A DNA stretch of 64,000 bases, taken from NCBI RefSeq assembly GCF_009796785.1, contig NZ_CP047026.1, positions 558,001-622,000 on the forward strand. The letters are read 5' to 3'. Every line of letters starts with the position of its first letter. The first letter of the stretch is position 1. Of the stretch, positions 37,801-46,607 are shown in pieces. A program made the translations under genes and the position numbers. Source of the DNA: Polaribacter sp. L3A8. Its GTDB lineage: Bacteria > Bacteroidota > Bacteroidia > Flavobacteriales > Flavobacteriaceae. Below the pieces are notes generated by a model. It had not been told where the DNA came from. It saw nothing but the letters and a program-made list of their open reading frames with translations, and ran no database searches.

Positions 37801-40800
37801 AAAACTCCACCAGATCCGGTTGCTGTTACTTGACCTGTACCATTATAACATAAAATACTTGTTTCTTCTAAAACAACTGATAAAGCTGATGGACCTTCTA
37901 AATTAAATTGTTGTGTAATTTCACATCCGGTTCCGTTATTATCTTTTATTAAAACGGTATAAATACCTTCTGGTAGGTTTTCTAAATTACCATTTGTATC
38001 AGAAAGTGTCTCTCCCAATCCATTTGTCCAATTGTAAGTATAACCTGCAATTCCTCCTGAAACCGTTAAAGAAATACTTCCATTAGAAAGTCCGTTTGCT
38101 GTGGGCGTAACTATAGTAGAAGCACTTATTAAAAGTGCACTCTCTGGTTCTGTTATTGTAAATGATTTGGTTACAAAACATTCTTCTGTGCTATCTGTTA
38201 CGGTTACTACATAAGTTCCGGCTGATACACCTGAAATGTCTTCTGTAGTTTGTCCTGAATCCCATGAATAACGATAAGATTCTCCAGATGCTAACGTACC
38301 TCCTGTTACAGAAATATCGATAGCACCTGTATTCCCTCCATAACAAGATACATTTTCAGTTTCTCCTGTAATGATGATTTCTAAAGGAGCTGCTAAATTA
38401 AAATCTTTTCTAACACTATTATCATTACTATCTTTTACAATAACGTAATAATCACCTGCATTTAAGTCATCTCCAGATGTAATTGAAACATCATCAATAG
38501 TAAACCAACTGTATCTATAATCTTCTCCAGGAAGTAAAACTCCACCAGATCCGGTTGCTGTTACTTGACCTGTACCATTATAACATAAAATACTTGTTTC
38601 TTCTAAAACAACTGATAAAGCTGATGGACCTTCTAAATTAAATTGTTGTGTAATTTCACATCCGGTTCCGTTATTATCTTTTATTAAAACGGTATAAATA
38701 CCTTCTGGTAGGTTTTCTAAATTACCATTTGTATCAGAAAGTGTCTCTCCCAATCCATTTGTCCAATTGTAAGTATAACCTGCAATTCCTCCTGAAACCG
38801 TTAAAGAAATACTTCCATTAGAAAGTCCGTTTGCTGTGGGCGTAACTACAGTAGAAGCACTTATTAAAAGTGCACTCTCTGGTTCTGTTATTGTAAATGA
38901 TTTGGTTACAAAACATTCTTCTGTGCTATCTGTTACGGTTACTACATAAGTTCCGGCTGATACACCTGAAATGTCTTCTGTAGTTTGTCCAGAATCCCAT
39001 GAATAACGATAAGATTCTCCAGATACTAACGTACCTCCTGTTACAGAAATATCGATAGCACCTGTATTCCCTCCATAACAAAATACATTTTCAGTTTCTC
39101 CTGTAATGATGATTTCTAAAGGAGCTGCTAAATTAAAATCTTTTCTAACACTATTATCATTACTATCTTTTACAATAACGTAATAATCACCTGCTATTAG
39201 GTTGTCTCCAGACGTAATTGAAACATCATCAATAGTAAACCAACTGTATCTATAATCTTCTCCGGGAAGTAAAACTCCACCTGATCCAGTAGCTGTTACT
39301 TGACCTGTACCATTATAACATAAAATACTTGTTGTTTCTATAACAACTGACAAAGCTGATGGACCTTCTAAATTAAATTGTTGTGTAATCTCACATCCGG
39401 TTCCGTTATTATCTTTTATTAAAACGGTATAAATACCTTCTGGTAGGTTTTCTAAATTACCATTTGTATCAGAAAGCGTCTCTCCCAATCCATTTGACCA
39501 ATTGTAAGTATAACCTGCAATTCCTCCTGAAACCGTTAAAGAAATACTTCCATTAGAAAGTCTGTTTGCTGTGGGCGTAACTATAGTAGAAGCACTTATT
39601 AAAAGTGCACTCTCTGGTTCTGTTATTGTAAATGATTTGGTTACAAAACAATTATTACTATCCGTTACTGTAAGTGTATAATCTCCTGCATATACACCTG
39701 AAATATCCTCTGTAGTTTGTCCAGAATCCCATGAATAACGATAAAATTCTCCTGCTGTCAAAGTACCTCCTGTTACAGAAATATCGATAGCACCCGTATT
39801 CCCTCCATAACAAGATACATCTATTTGGATAGAAGTAATATCTAATTTTTCAAGCACATTTAAAGTAACATCACTACTAACAGAAACACCATTACGATCG
39901 GTAACCTTAACCCCATAACTTCCTGATATAATTTCTTCAAGTATTTGCTCTGTACCAATAGAAATACTTGGTTCATCTATTTTGTACCAAATAAATTCAT
40001 ACGGCTCTTTTCCTCCTGTTGGTTTTGCTTTTAAAGTAGCATTTTTATCGTCAAAACATAAATTAAAATGTGTTTGCTCTATTTCTACTGTTAATAAATC
40101 AGGCTCTCCTATTTCAAAGGTTTTAGTTATTTTACAACCATTCCCTAAATTATCTACGACTTCTAACTTATAAAGACCTTTACTAAGATCTGTAATTTGA
40201 TTACCAGTAGCGGCAAGCACTTCATCTTCTAAACCTTCAAGTATTTTTGTCCATTTATAAGTGTAATTCGGTATCCCTCCAGCTACTACCACTTCAATAC
40301 TCCCATCATTTGCTTGAAATTCTGTGACATTCGTAACGGTTTCAGCATCAATTTTTAAAATTGTTGCTGGTTGATTAATTACAATATTTTCGAATTCTTT
40401 ATAACAACCATTGCTATCTGTAACCCTAACTTGATAACTACCAGGAGAAAGATTCTCAACGATATTGGTCGTTGAAGGAATAATATTTGTTGTACCACTT
40501 TTTGTCCATAAATAAGTATAATCTTCATTTAAATTAATAGTACCGCCAGAAACATTTATTACTATTTTACCAGAAGATTCTCCAAAACAACTAATATGTG
40601 TAAGTATAGGTGCTGCAATAGTAATTTTTACTGGTTCTATAAATGTAAAAATTTCAGATGTTTTACTAATATAATCATCGCTAATTTTTACTTTATAAAG
40701 CCCCGAATTAATCCCAGAAATAAATGCTTCTGTTTCAGTTAGTTCAGTTTCTACACCTTCTTCTATTTGATACCATTGATAAGAATAATTACCAATACCT

Positions 40801-43800
40801 CCGTTTGCAGAAGCTATTAAACTACCAGTACCTTCGAAACATCTAATATCTGATTGTACTTGTACAGAAACCGTTAATTCAATAGGTTCAATAAGTTGTA
40901 TTATTTCAGAATTGGTAGCACATCCATTACTATCTGTAGCAGTTAATTGATAAAAACCATCACCTAAACCACTAACATCTTTTGTTGTAATACCTAATGG
41001 AGTTCTAATTCCTTCTTCAATTTTAAACCATTCATATAAATAACCTTCAGAACCACCAGCTACTGTAACATTATTTATAGCCCCATCTGTACTATTATAA
41101 GCCGTTGGGTCTATTACATCGTTATCTAAATCGATATCTATTGTTATCTTAGTTTGTGGTTCTAATATTTTAAAAGACACAATTTCTTCGCAAACATTAG
41201 CGTCTTTTACTGTTAAGATATATGTATCTGGTTTTAAATTCTCAATATTTATTGGGTTATTAATTGTTATTTCATTGGCAACTTCAAAATCATCACTTCC
41301 CTTAAGAATGTAATTATATATTTCGATTCCTTCGTTTATTATTGATGAACCTCCAGATACTGAAAATGTTATTTTACCATCTTTAGAATCTTTACATAAC
41401 ACATCTTGCTTTGTATATGAAATAACTATTTTATTCGGTTTTGTTATCGTAAAAGTATTTTCTGCAGAATACTCGTTAAAATCTTTAATGATTACTTTAT
41501 AAACACCAGCATCTAAACCTGTAGCTGTTATAGAATATTGATTAATACTTGTAAAAGTTCCTGCAATTTGCTTAAACCATTCATACGAATAATCGGCACT
41601 ATCCACTAAAATACCTCCTGATCCTTCTGCTTTTAAAATACCATCAGTAAGATAAGAACAAGAAATATCTTGTTCTTTTATTATTTCTACAAACATTGGC
41701 TCAGGATCTTCAATAATAAATGTTTCTGTAGTAGAGCATTCTCTTGTACTGTCGGTAACAGTTACCATGTAGATACCCTGTTCTAAACCAAATAAATCTT
41801 CTTCCGAAGCAAACGGGACACCATTTTTAGACCAATTTATACTGTAAGTATTACCTGTTCCACCAGAAACGGTAATTGCAATAACACCGTCATTTCCATT
41901 GGCAACACTGGTTGGTTGAAAAATGTTTGTTATGATTTTTACAGCAGACTCTGGCTGTATAACATTAATACCTTCTTCATCTAAATTAACTGCTTTCTTA
42001 ACCGTACAACCATTTTTATCGGTAATAATTACATTATAAACACCTCCTCTTAATTGGGTTCTGTCTTCATTAAACTTTTGCTCACTTTCATCACTCCATT
42101 GATAAGTATATGGCGGTGTACCGCCAGAAGTGGTAATATTAATAGCACCATCTTCTCCGTCAAAACAAGTAACATTTGTTACATCACTCGTAAATTTTAA
42201 AGCAGAAGGTTCTTTTAAATTTCTAATTTCTGAAATAGCTGAAACACTTATTTCAACATTACCATTTCTATCGGTTACCTCCACTTTATAATCACCAGCT
42301 ACTAAATTATTTGCTGTTTGCCCAGTTTCTGAAAGCAACTCGCTAGAACTTCCATTTACTTTATACCATTTGTAAAGATATGGAGCTATACCACCAGATG
42401 TTTGTGCTGTTAAAGAACCACTATCTCCAAAACACTTTATTTGTTGTTCTGTTGTCGGTTCTAAAATAGTGACTAATAATTCTTCTGGTTCGTCTAATGT
42501 ATATCTTTTAACACTAGAAGTACACCCTAAATTATCTGTTGTTTTAGTATAATTAACATCTTTTACAGTTAAACGATACTCACCTGCTTTTGCATTTTTT
42601 AAAATTATATTCCAATAATCTATACCTGTTGGATTTTCTTCATAAACATATTCAAAATCTGACCAATCTTCCCAAGTTGTTGTATTTGGATTAAAATATT
42701 GCCAAGTAAAATTATAATAATTATCATTTACTATATCAAAATCTTCATCAAGTTCTCTAAAAGTTGTTCCGCCACTAATTTTAGCTGTAATTCTACCGTC
42801 TGACCTACCAAAAGCTGTTGGTTCTGCAACACCACCGTTAGCAATAGTACCCATTGTTATACTTACAGGAAAATCTGGTTCAGTAACAATTATTGAATCT
42901 TCAAAGACATCAGGTCCATAAGCAATAATTACATTACTCGCATTTCTTGTAATAACTTTAGCAATACAGCCATTGGCATCTTTTACCTTAATTATATATG
43001 AACCAGCACCTATAGTAATGGTTTCTTTAACAAAACGTCTTTTTATAGTTATTGGGTCTATTGGATCAATTGGGTCTATTGGACCAATCGGATCTATTGA
43101 ATCAATTGAGGTAACAGCATTTGCCTTATTTTTTGAAGTTTTAGGTAGATATGGACCTATCGGATCTACTGGGTCGCTAGTTTCTATTGTTATTACTCTA
43201 TTTGTAAAAGGTACCCAACAATCTATGGATGTAGATGTTTTATTTAATCCCGTATTACCAACTTCTGTAATACAATAATAATATTGATTGGTTGCAGCTG
43301 TAAACTCACCTCCCCAAGCTTTAATTTCTAGGGTTCCATCACTACCTCCATAACAATACACTTGTTTTATTACTTCTGCCTCAAATTCTACAGGTAATGG
43401 TTTATTTATTGTAAATGTTGTTGTATGGTTTGCATCTCCTGTATATAATTGATTTGTTTCTCCTGTACTAAAATTCGTAACATAAGTTCCAAAAACTTTA
43501 AATTCGTAATTACCCTGAGATAAACCACTTATAGTGTATGAGTTGTCACCTTCTAAGGTATAATTTACTCCATCTGGTTGATAAACCAAACTAACCGCAT
43601 CTGGAAGATTAAAATACTCATCTGTTGTATTATTCTTTAAAACGTAGGTAATCTTTTCTCCTTCTACTAATGAGCGATCAAAGTTAATTTTTACAGATCC
43701 ATCTAAAGAATCATAACACAAAACATTACTAGACTGAGAAAAAACGTACGGAGCAGATTTTTTTATATCATAATAAATCTGATTTTCTGAATATAAATTA

Positions 43801-44501
43801 TCGCAAGAATTCACTCGAAAATAAATTTCTTTTCCTAACACAGTATTTTCATCAGAAATAAAGTCTGATAGTTTTATTCTAAAAGAAGATCTACCATTTA
43901 CAACAGTACCATTTACTGTATTTGGCATGTCAATCCAACTACCTGGTAAAGGATATCCATTACCTACTATTTGATATTCCCAATTATAAAGTGTATTATA
44001 AAAACCGCTTGAATTGTAAGCAGTAGTTACAGTAAAATCATTATTAAACCCAATTAGAGTATTATTGGGTTGTGTTAAATTGATTATTGGACGAGAAGAG
44101 TAATCAAAATTTATTTTATCATTTTGAAAACCACTATGAGAGTATGTATAACGCTGTTGTAATCTACAGCCGTTATTTAAATATAAAGAATTGTTCCAAT
44201 TAGCATTTCCTGTTGAACCAAAATTTACAAAACCAGAAATATGAAACCTTATTGGCCTTTTATTTCTTTGTAAAACAATGTTTGTAGCAGCCTGATACGT
44301 ATCATCTCTTATATCCCTATAAAAAACTTGTTCACTAGTATTGTCTGAATAATATAATTTAATCCTCATATTTGAGGATGTCTTATTTTTTACATTACGA
44401 TCAACTTTAAACCAAAAATTTAATTTAATTTCATAATTCTGCTGACTATATATATTATTAGCAAAAAAAAGTAAAACGAAAATAATAATCTTATTTTTCA
44501 T
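31830..44501 (-). CDS. Giant SprB-repeat adhesin with T9SS sorting domain
   Basis: ATG 44501 is preferred (MKNKIIIFVLLFFANNIYSQ is a clean signal peptide, 5 bp after the upstream stop); the frame also extends to a TTG at 44522. The ~4223-aa protein has a beta-rich N-terminus, a low-complexity Pro/Ile/Asp stretch, then dozens of ~82-86 residue SprB-type units, each with a C-F/Y-G/N start, GG-x-PY-x-Y-W middle and ITEP end. It closes with a T9SS type A sorting domain (SPSPNNGIFEATILL, LRMFNVYGEFI, TQIKKVIIN). SprB of Flavobacterium is the mobile gliding adhesin (family knowledge); whether this one drives gliding, biofilm or cell contact is unknown. Two internal blocks are near-identical tandem DNA repeats. 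The sorting domain predicts T9SS export and surface attachment. Confidence 0.88.
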   Translation of the reverse strand: MKNKIIIFVLLFFANNIYSQQNYEIKLNFWFKVDRNVKNKTSSNMRIKLYYSDNTSEQVFYRDIRDDTYQAATNIVLQRNKRPIRFHISGFVNFGSTGNANWNNSLYLNNGCRLQQRYTYSHSGFQNDKINFDYSSRPIINLTQPNNTLIGFNNDFTVTTAYNSSGFYNTLYNWEYQIVGNGYPLPGSWIDMPNTVNGTVVNGRSSFRIKLSDFISDENTVLGKEIYFRVNSCDNLYSENQIYYDIKKSAPYVFSQSSNVLCYDSLDGSVKINFDRSLVEGEKITYVLKNNTTDEYFNLPDAVSLVYQPDGVNYTLEGDNSYTISGLSQGNYEFKVFGTYVTNFSTGETNQLYTGDANHTTTFTINKPLPVEFEAEVIKQVYCYGGSDGTLEIKAWGGEFTAATNQYYYCITEVGNTGLNKTSTSIDCWVPFTNRVITIETSDPVDPIGPYLPKTSKNKANAVTSIDSIDPIGPIDPIDPIDPITIKRRFVKETITIGAGSYIIKVKDANGCIAKVITRNASNVIIAYGPDVFEDSIIVTEPDFPVSITMGTIANGGVAEPTAFGRSDGRITAKISGGTTFRELDEDFDIVNDNYYNFTWQYFNPNTTTWEDWSDFEYVYEENPTGIDYWNIILKNAKAGEYRLTVKDVNYTKTTDNLGCTSSVKRYTLDEPEELLVTILEPTTEQQIKCFGDSGSLTAQTSGGIAPYLYKWYKVNGSSSELLSETGQTANNLVAGDYKVEVTDRNGNVEISVSAISEIRNLKEPSALKFTSDVTNVTCFDGEDGAINITTSGGTPPYTYQWSDESEQKFNEDRTQLRGGVYNVIITDKNGCTVKKAVNLDEEGINVIQPESAVKIITNIFQPTSVANGNDGVIAITVSGGTGNTYSINWSKNGVPFASEEDLFGLEQGIYMVTVTDSTRECSTTETFIIEDPEPMFVEIIKEQDISCSYLTDGILKAEGSGGILVDSADYSYEWFKQIAGTFTSINQYSITATGLDAGVYKVIIKDFNEYSAENTFTITKPNKIVISYTKQDVLCKDSKDGKITFSVSGGSSIINEGIEIYNYILKGSDDFEVANEITINNPINIENLKPDTYILTVKDANVCEEIVSFKILEPQTKITIDIDLDNDVIDPTAYNSTDGAINNVTVAGGSEGYLYEWFKIEEGIRTPLGITTKDVSGLGDGFYQLTATDSNGCATNSEIIQLIEPIELTVSVQVQSDIRCFEGTGSLIASANGGIGNYSYQWYQIEEGVETELTETEAFISGINSGLYKVKISDDYISKTSEIFTFIEPVKITIAAPILTHISCFGESSGKIVINVSGGTINLNEDYTYLWTKSGTTNIIPSTTNIVENLSPGSYQVRVTDSNGCYKEFENIVINQPATILKIDAETVTNVTEFQANDGSIEVVVAGGIPNYTYKWTKILEGLEDEVLAATGNQITDLSKGLYKLEVVDNLGNGCKITKTFEIGEPDLLTVEIEQTHFNLCFDDKNATLKAKPTGGKEPYEFIWYKIDEPSISIGTEQILEEIISGSYGVKVTDRNGVSVSSDVTLNVLEKLDITSIQIDVSCYGGNTGAIDISVTGGTLTAGEFYRYSWDSGQTTEDISGVYAGDYTLTVTDSNNCFVTKSFTITEPESALLISASTIVTPTANRLSNGSISLTVSGGIAGYTYNWSNGLGETLSDTNGNLENLPEGIYTVLIKDNNGTGCEITQQFNLEGPSALSVVIETTSILCYNGTGQVTATGSGGVLLPGEDYRYSWFTIDDVSITSGDNLIAGDYYVIVKDSNDNSVRKDFNLAAPLEIIITGETENVFCYGGNTGAIDISVTGGTLVSGESYRYSWDSGQTTEDISGVSAGTYVVTVTDSTEECFVTKSFTITEPESALLISASTVVTPTANGLSNGSISLTVSGGIAGYTYNWTNGLGETLSDTNGNLENLPEGIYTVLIKDNNGTGCEITQQFNLEGPSALSVVLEETSILCYNGTGQVTATGSGGVLLPGEDYRYSWFTIDDVSITSGDDLNAGDYYVIVKDSNDNSVRKDFNLAAPLEIIITGETENVSCYGGNTGAIDISVTGGTLASGESYRYSWDSGQTTEDISGVSAGTYVVTVTDSTEECFVTKSFTITEPESALLISASTIVTPTANGLSNGSISLTVSGGIAGYTYNWTNGLGETLSDTNGNLENLPEGIYTVLIKDNNGTGCEITQQFNLEGPSALSVVLEETSILCYNGTGQVTATGSGGVLLPGEDYRYSWFTIDDVSITSGDDLNAGDYYVIVKDSNDNSVRKDFNLAAPLEIIITGETENVSCYGGNTGAIDISVTGGTLASGESYRYSWDSGQTTEDISGVSAGTYVVTVTDSTEECFVTKSFTITEPESALLISASTIVTPTANGLSNGSISLTVSGGIAGYTYNWTNGLGETLSDTNGNLENLPEGIYTVLIKDNNGTGCQITQQFNLEGPSALSVVLEETSILCYNGTGQVTATGSGGVLLPGEDYRYSWFTIDDVSITSGDDLNAGDYYVIVKDSNDNSVRKDFNLAAPLEIIITGETENVSCYGGNTGAIDISVTGGTLASGESYRYSWDSGQTTEDISGVSAGTYVVTVTDSTEECFVTKSFTITEPTRFDVDSVSLIRASEGNADGSISIQIIGGEAPYSYQWLDSAGTVLVETFNSNEITNGIANISEGVYTIIITDNTGCIHEEVYSLTNPGELIAYIEQTENISCFGDSNAILQVVTTGGVGGNSYIWMNSETNESLGEDSEILNNVSAGSYYVIVKNAENIQEQSAVFEVIAPSEIQVISSSENLTCFESANGSIGLTAAGGSGVYQYRIKENTGSFSNWISFNSTNTTLINDLNSGLYKIQVQDNSGCSFNSNGLRETIEIEITEPTLLEIDSYTETAVTGFGLSNGSIALEIVGGTTPYTIAWKNEAGETQASTSAFLENISAGVYNVSIIDAEGCTTTGSYTITEPTSLAVNVVQENTILCFNDTTSLEAFATGGSELYSFVWYDNISGNEIGNTKRINGLSAGNYYVIVTDAGGNTIESAVFEVIAPSEIQVTSSSENLTCFESANGSIGLTAAGGSGVYQYRIKENTGSFSNWISFNSTNTTLINNLSSGLYKIQVQDNSSCSFNSNGLRKTIEIEITEPTLLEIDSYTETAVTGFGLSNGSIALEIVGGTAPYTIVWKNEAGETQASTSAFLENISAGVYNVSIIDAEGCTTTGSYTITEPTPLAVNVVQENTILCFNDTTSLEAFATGGSELYSFVWYDNVSGNEIGNTKRINGLSAGNYYVIVTDAGGNTIESAVFEVIAPSEIQVTSSSENLTCFESANGSIGLTAAGGSGVYQYRIKENTGSFSNWISFNSTNTTLINDLNSGLYKIQVQDNSGCSFNSNGLRETIEIEITEPTLLEIDSYTETAVTGFGLSNGSIALEIVGGTTPYTIAWKNEAGETQASTSAFLENISAGVYNVSIIDAEGCTTTGSYTITEPTSLAVNVVQENTILCFNDTTSLEAFATGGSELYSFVWYDNISGNEIGNTKRINGLSAGNYYVIVTDAGGNTIESAVFEVIAPSEIQVTSSSENLTCFESANGSIGLTAAGGSGVYQYRIKENTGSFSNWISFNSTNTTLINNLSSGLYKIQVQDNSSCSFNSNGLRKTIEIEITEPTLLEIDSYTETAVTGFGLSNGSIALEIVGGTAPYTIVWKNEAGETQASTSAFLENISAGVYNVSIIDAEGCTTTGSYTITEPTPLAVNINAQNIILCNGSQNGSLRATVSGGIPFNASTYIYNWFKEGSAISIGSSISKNNLGAGTYYVVVEDANGNSKESALFELTEPMVLESTLTSSYTSCGIDNDWTIEAQITGGTMPYTYSWNTGDDTATIANVTPGNYILIVVDAAGCRLTESYRIEAPIVLNVESEVQQISCFDACNGEINLTITDGVAPYTILWNTNDTTASISNLCSGVYTVSVTDQKGCEVIKEFTIESLEPIMINLGEDKTLCTGQSLELDIAVDEANVTYLWESNTGFFSTSSNVSLTETGVYTASITNSLGCVVSDSIEIINSNTIVGSEFLMTSQAYVNQEVVIFNVSSPIGDSSEWIVPQSATIVEENENSITLIFTEVNSYEIGLRSIYGSCYQEKFKNIVIEESSNLPDPGDTNLPFILDFTVSPSPNNGIFEATILLAEPSPILLRMFNVYGEFILEKPVTEIREEYSIPFSTNVAIGTYFLVLETANKTQIKKVIIN
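33301..36189. repeat. 774-bp near-identical tandem repeat inside the adhesin (A-B-A-B)
   Basis: Unit starts recur at 33301, 34075, 34849 and 35623, exactly 774 bp (258 codons, three SprB modules) apart; the fourth copy is recognisable to about 36189. Copies 1 and 3 share the same variants (aatggtgtagg, ggagctgttcc, agagttggctc), and copies 2 and 4 share the others (aatgatgtagg, ggagttgttcc, agtgttggctc). So the block is a duplicated dimer of 1548 bp. The reading frame is preserved throughout. Confidence 0.95.
36676..39825. repeat. 735-bp near-identical tandem repeat inside the adhesin
   Basis: The block beginning ggttctgttattgtaaatga starts at 36676, 37411, 38146, 38881 and 39616, exactly 735 bp apart (245 codons, three SprB modules). 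The first three units are almost base-for-base identical; the fourth has scattered changes, and the fifth is partial and diverges before about 39825. The gradient suggests amplification from one end of the block. Copy number is likely to vary between strains and is a hazard for short-read assembly. Confidence 0.95.
43048..43115. repeat. Short degenerate repeat coding a Pro-Ile-Asp/Gly/Ser tract
   Basis: On the coding strand the adhesin here reads SIDSIDPIGPIDPIDPIDPI, built from 9-bp units of the type ggatcaatt/gggtctatt. A second, shorter PVDPIGPYLP stretch lies 40 residues nearer the N-terminus. It forms an extended linker between the N-terminal domain and the SprB array and is a possible slippage site. 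Confidence 0.8.
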
Positions 44502-44505
44502 AGCC

Positions 44506-46605
44506 TTAAAATTTAACTTCAACTTTTTTTACTTTAGAATATGAACCATCATTTTCTGTAGCTCTAAAGTGATAAATATATACTTGATTTGGGTATACAT
44601 CCTTATCTACTGTTCTTTTTACCGTTACAGGTAACACACGCCAGGTAGTAGGTTTTTCACCCTCTACTTGCTTATATATAGTATATTCTGCTATTTTTTT
44701 GGTATCTGCTCTCCAAAATAATTCTATATAATTATTTTCTCTGTTTACAATAAAATTAATCTCTTTAATACTACTAGCAGGTGTTAAGTTTACTACTTTA
44801 ATGGTTAAAGGAGAGGAAGGTAGTGACTCTAAGCCGCTTTTATCAATAGCTTTTATAGCATATCTATATGTTTTATCTGCCTCGACTTTGGTATCTTTAA
44901 AACTCTGAATTGTACCATCAGTTACTCTATATATTTCTTTCCAGGCAAAAGCATCAGTCATGTTTTTACGCAATAAAATATGTGTTGCATTCTCTTCGGA
45001 CGAGTTTATCCATGTTAATTGAACAGCTCCTTGATCTATTTTATAGTTTGAAAAAACAGGAGCAGTTGGTGGTATTACATCTGGTTTTTCTAATATTAAA
45101 ACTTCTGACATTTCAGAATGATTAAAACGCTTGTCTACAGCTACCACTTTATAATACACCTTCGCATTTAAATTAGCAACAATTACCGTATCTATAAATT
45201 TATTATTTTTAATCGGTGATATTGTTATTTGAGACGGTTCTTCTTTTTCCGTAAAACCTCTAAATACACGATACCCTAGAATATCTTTTTCCGTATTTGC
45301 TTTCCAATTAAAACGGACAATTCCTAAACTATCTATTTTCCCTTCTAAACCAACTGGTTTCACTGGTGGTGTAGTGTCTATAGCTTGAACAAGTTTACTA
45401 AACGATGTTTTTTGTTGTTTAGCAGTAGTACCAACAGCAGTTATTGTAAAGTAATTTGATGGATCTAAATTAGAATACGTAAGACTACGCTGGTCTGCAG
45501 GAATATTGTCTACAACTACTTTGTATGGACCAGAATCTTTTTCTGCATGGTTTAATTGAAATTTTGCCGTAACTTTTTCTCCCTCTTTAGGAAATTCCCA
45601 ATAAATAATGGCTTCATTTTCTGAGTTGGTAAACTTAAAATCACTAATTTTTGGTGTAAAAGGTAAAACAGGTTTACCTACGCCCGAAATTGTATCTGAA
45701 TAAGCTCCGGTTTCACCAAATGAAGAAATACCATTTACTCTATAAAAATATTTTTTATCATTTTGTGCTAAAGAATCTACATAATACATTCGTTTAGCAG
45801 GTGCGTGAGGCTTGTCATTTATATTTAATAAAGGCTCTTTATTTAACTGTTTAAAATCAATTCCATTTTCTGAACGCTCTAAATTATAAGAAGTATAAAT
45901 GGTTTTATACAAAGCATATTCCCAAGTAACAATTACATTTTTATCACCAAAAATACCTTGTAAATCAGTTGGAGAAGGCAGCGGCTCATAATCTTTTAAC
46001 CCTGCTATAATTGCAGAACTTTTTACATTTAAGACTTCTTTAGGTAGCGCTATTTTTATTTTATAAACATATTCTTCATTTTCTAATAGTTCTGTATCTT
46101 CAAACCCCCAACCTGCTTTTTTAGCTGCATCAAAATTCATATCTGCAGCAAAAAGAGCAAAAGAAAAACGTTGTTGTATCTCTTGAGATTGATTTACAAT
46201 CTTTGATAATTGTCCTCCGGAAACACCTCCAACTTCAAAACTTTCGCCATAAATAGCTTGTGCTATTATTGCTGCATAATTATTGCTAGCTACAATATTT
46301 TGCCAAGTTTCTAATGGCGCTGCCTTTATTGTTTTTTGCCATAATATTTTAGGTATTGGTAAACGATTACCATCTTTAGAAAATAAATATTTTTCTAAAA
46401 CAAAACCACTTTTATTTGTTTTTTGCCACGCAATTGGTTGATCTACTCCCCAGCGTAACAAAACTTTATTTTCTTGTACTCTAGATAATATTCTTACCGT
46501 AGGCAAACTATCTTTAAGTTTATTTTGCTGAGCATTACTTATAAATGATAACAATAAAATACTACTTACTACAAAAACCCTATTTATTAATTTTCTTACT
46601 TTCAT
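44506..46605 (-). CDS. Secreted fibronectin type III protein
   Basis: A 699-aa protein with a signal peptide (VFVVSSILLLSFISNAQ). Residues ~35-190 form a unique domain (VLLRWGVDQPIAWQKTNKSG). From about 215 to the end come about five FN3 units, seen as PLPSPTDLQGIFGDKNVIVTWEY (in two parts), KISDFKFTNSENEAIIYWEF, PVGLEGKIDSLGIVRFNWKA, PVFSNYKIDQGAVQLTW and KEINFIVNRENNYIELFW. No T9SS sorting domain or lipobox is present, so it is probably periplasmic or held at the surface by partners. It starts 2 bp after the stop of the 1606-aa gene and is followed at once by the adhesin. A scaffold role is inferred. Confidence 0.75.
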   Translation of the reverse strand: MKVRKLINRVFVVSSILLLSFISNAQQNKLKDSLPTVRILSRVQENKVLLRWGVDQPIAWQKTNKSGFVLEKYLFSKDGNRLPIPKILWQKTIKAAPLETWQNIVASNNYAAIIAQAIYGESFEVGGVSGGQLSKIVNQSQEIQQRFSFALFAADMNFDAAKKAGWGFEDTELLENEEYVYKIKIALPKEVLNVKSSAIIAGLKDYEPLPSPTDLQGIFGDKNVIVTWEYALYKTIYTSYNLERSENGIDFKQLNKEPLLNINDKPHAPAKRMYYVDSLAQNDKKYFYRVNGISSFGETGAYSDTISGVGKPVLPFTPKISDFKFTNSENEAIIYWEFPKEGEKVTAKFQLNHAEKDSGPYKVVVDNIPADQRSLTYSNLDPSNYFTITAVGTTAKQQKTSFSKLVQAIDTTPPVKPVGLEGKIDSLGIVRFNWKANTEKDILGYRVFRGFTEKEEPSQITISPIKNNKFIDTVIVANLNAKVYYKVVAVDKRFNHSEMSEVLILEKPDVIPPTAPVFSNYKIDQGAVQLTWINSSEENATHILLRKNMTDAFAWKEIYRVTDGTIQSFKDTKVEADKTYRYAIKAIDKSGLESLPSSPLTIKVVNLTPASSIKEINFIVNRENNYIELFWRADTKKIAEYTIYKQVEGEKPTTWRVLPVTVKRTVDKDVYPNQVYIYHFRATENDGSYSKVKKVEVKF

Positions 46606-46607
46606 TT

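Noticed and set aside
33301..39825. CRISPR-like regular repetition
   Set aside because: Units are 735 and 774 bp, in frame and protein coding, with no short repeat/spacer alternation.
42973..43278. 101-aa plus-strand frame rich in Gly-Ser-Ile
   Set aside because: It is the antisense reading of the Pro/Ile/Asp linker of the adhesin.
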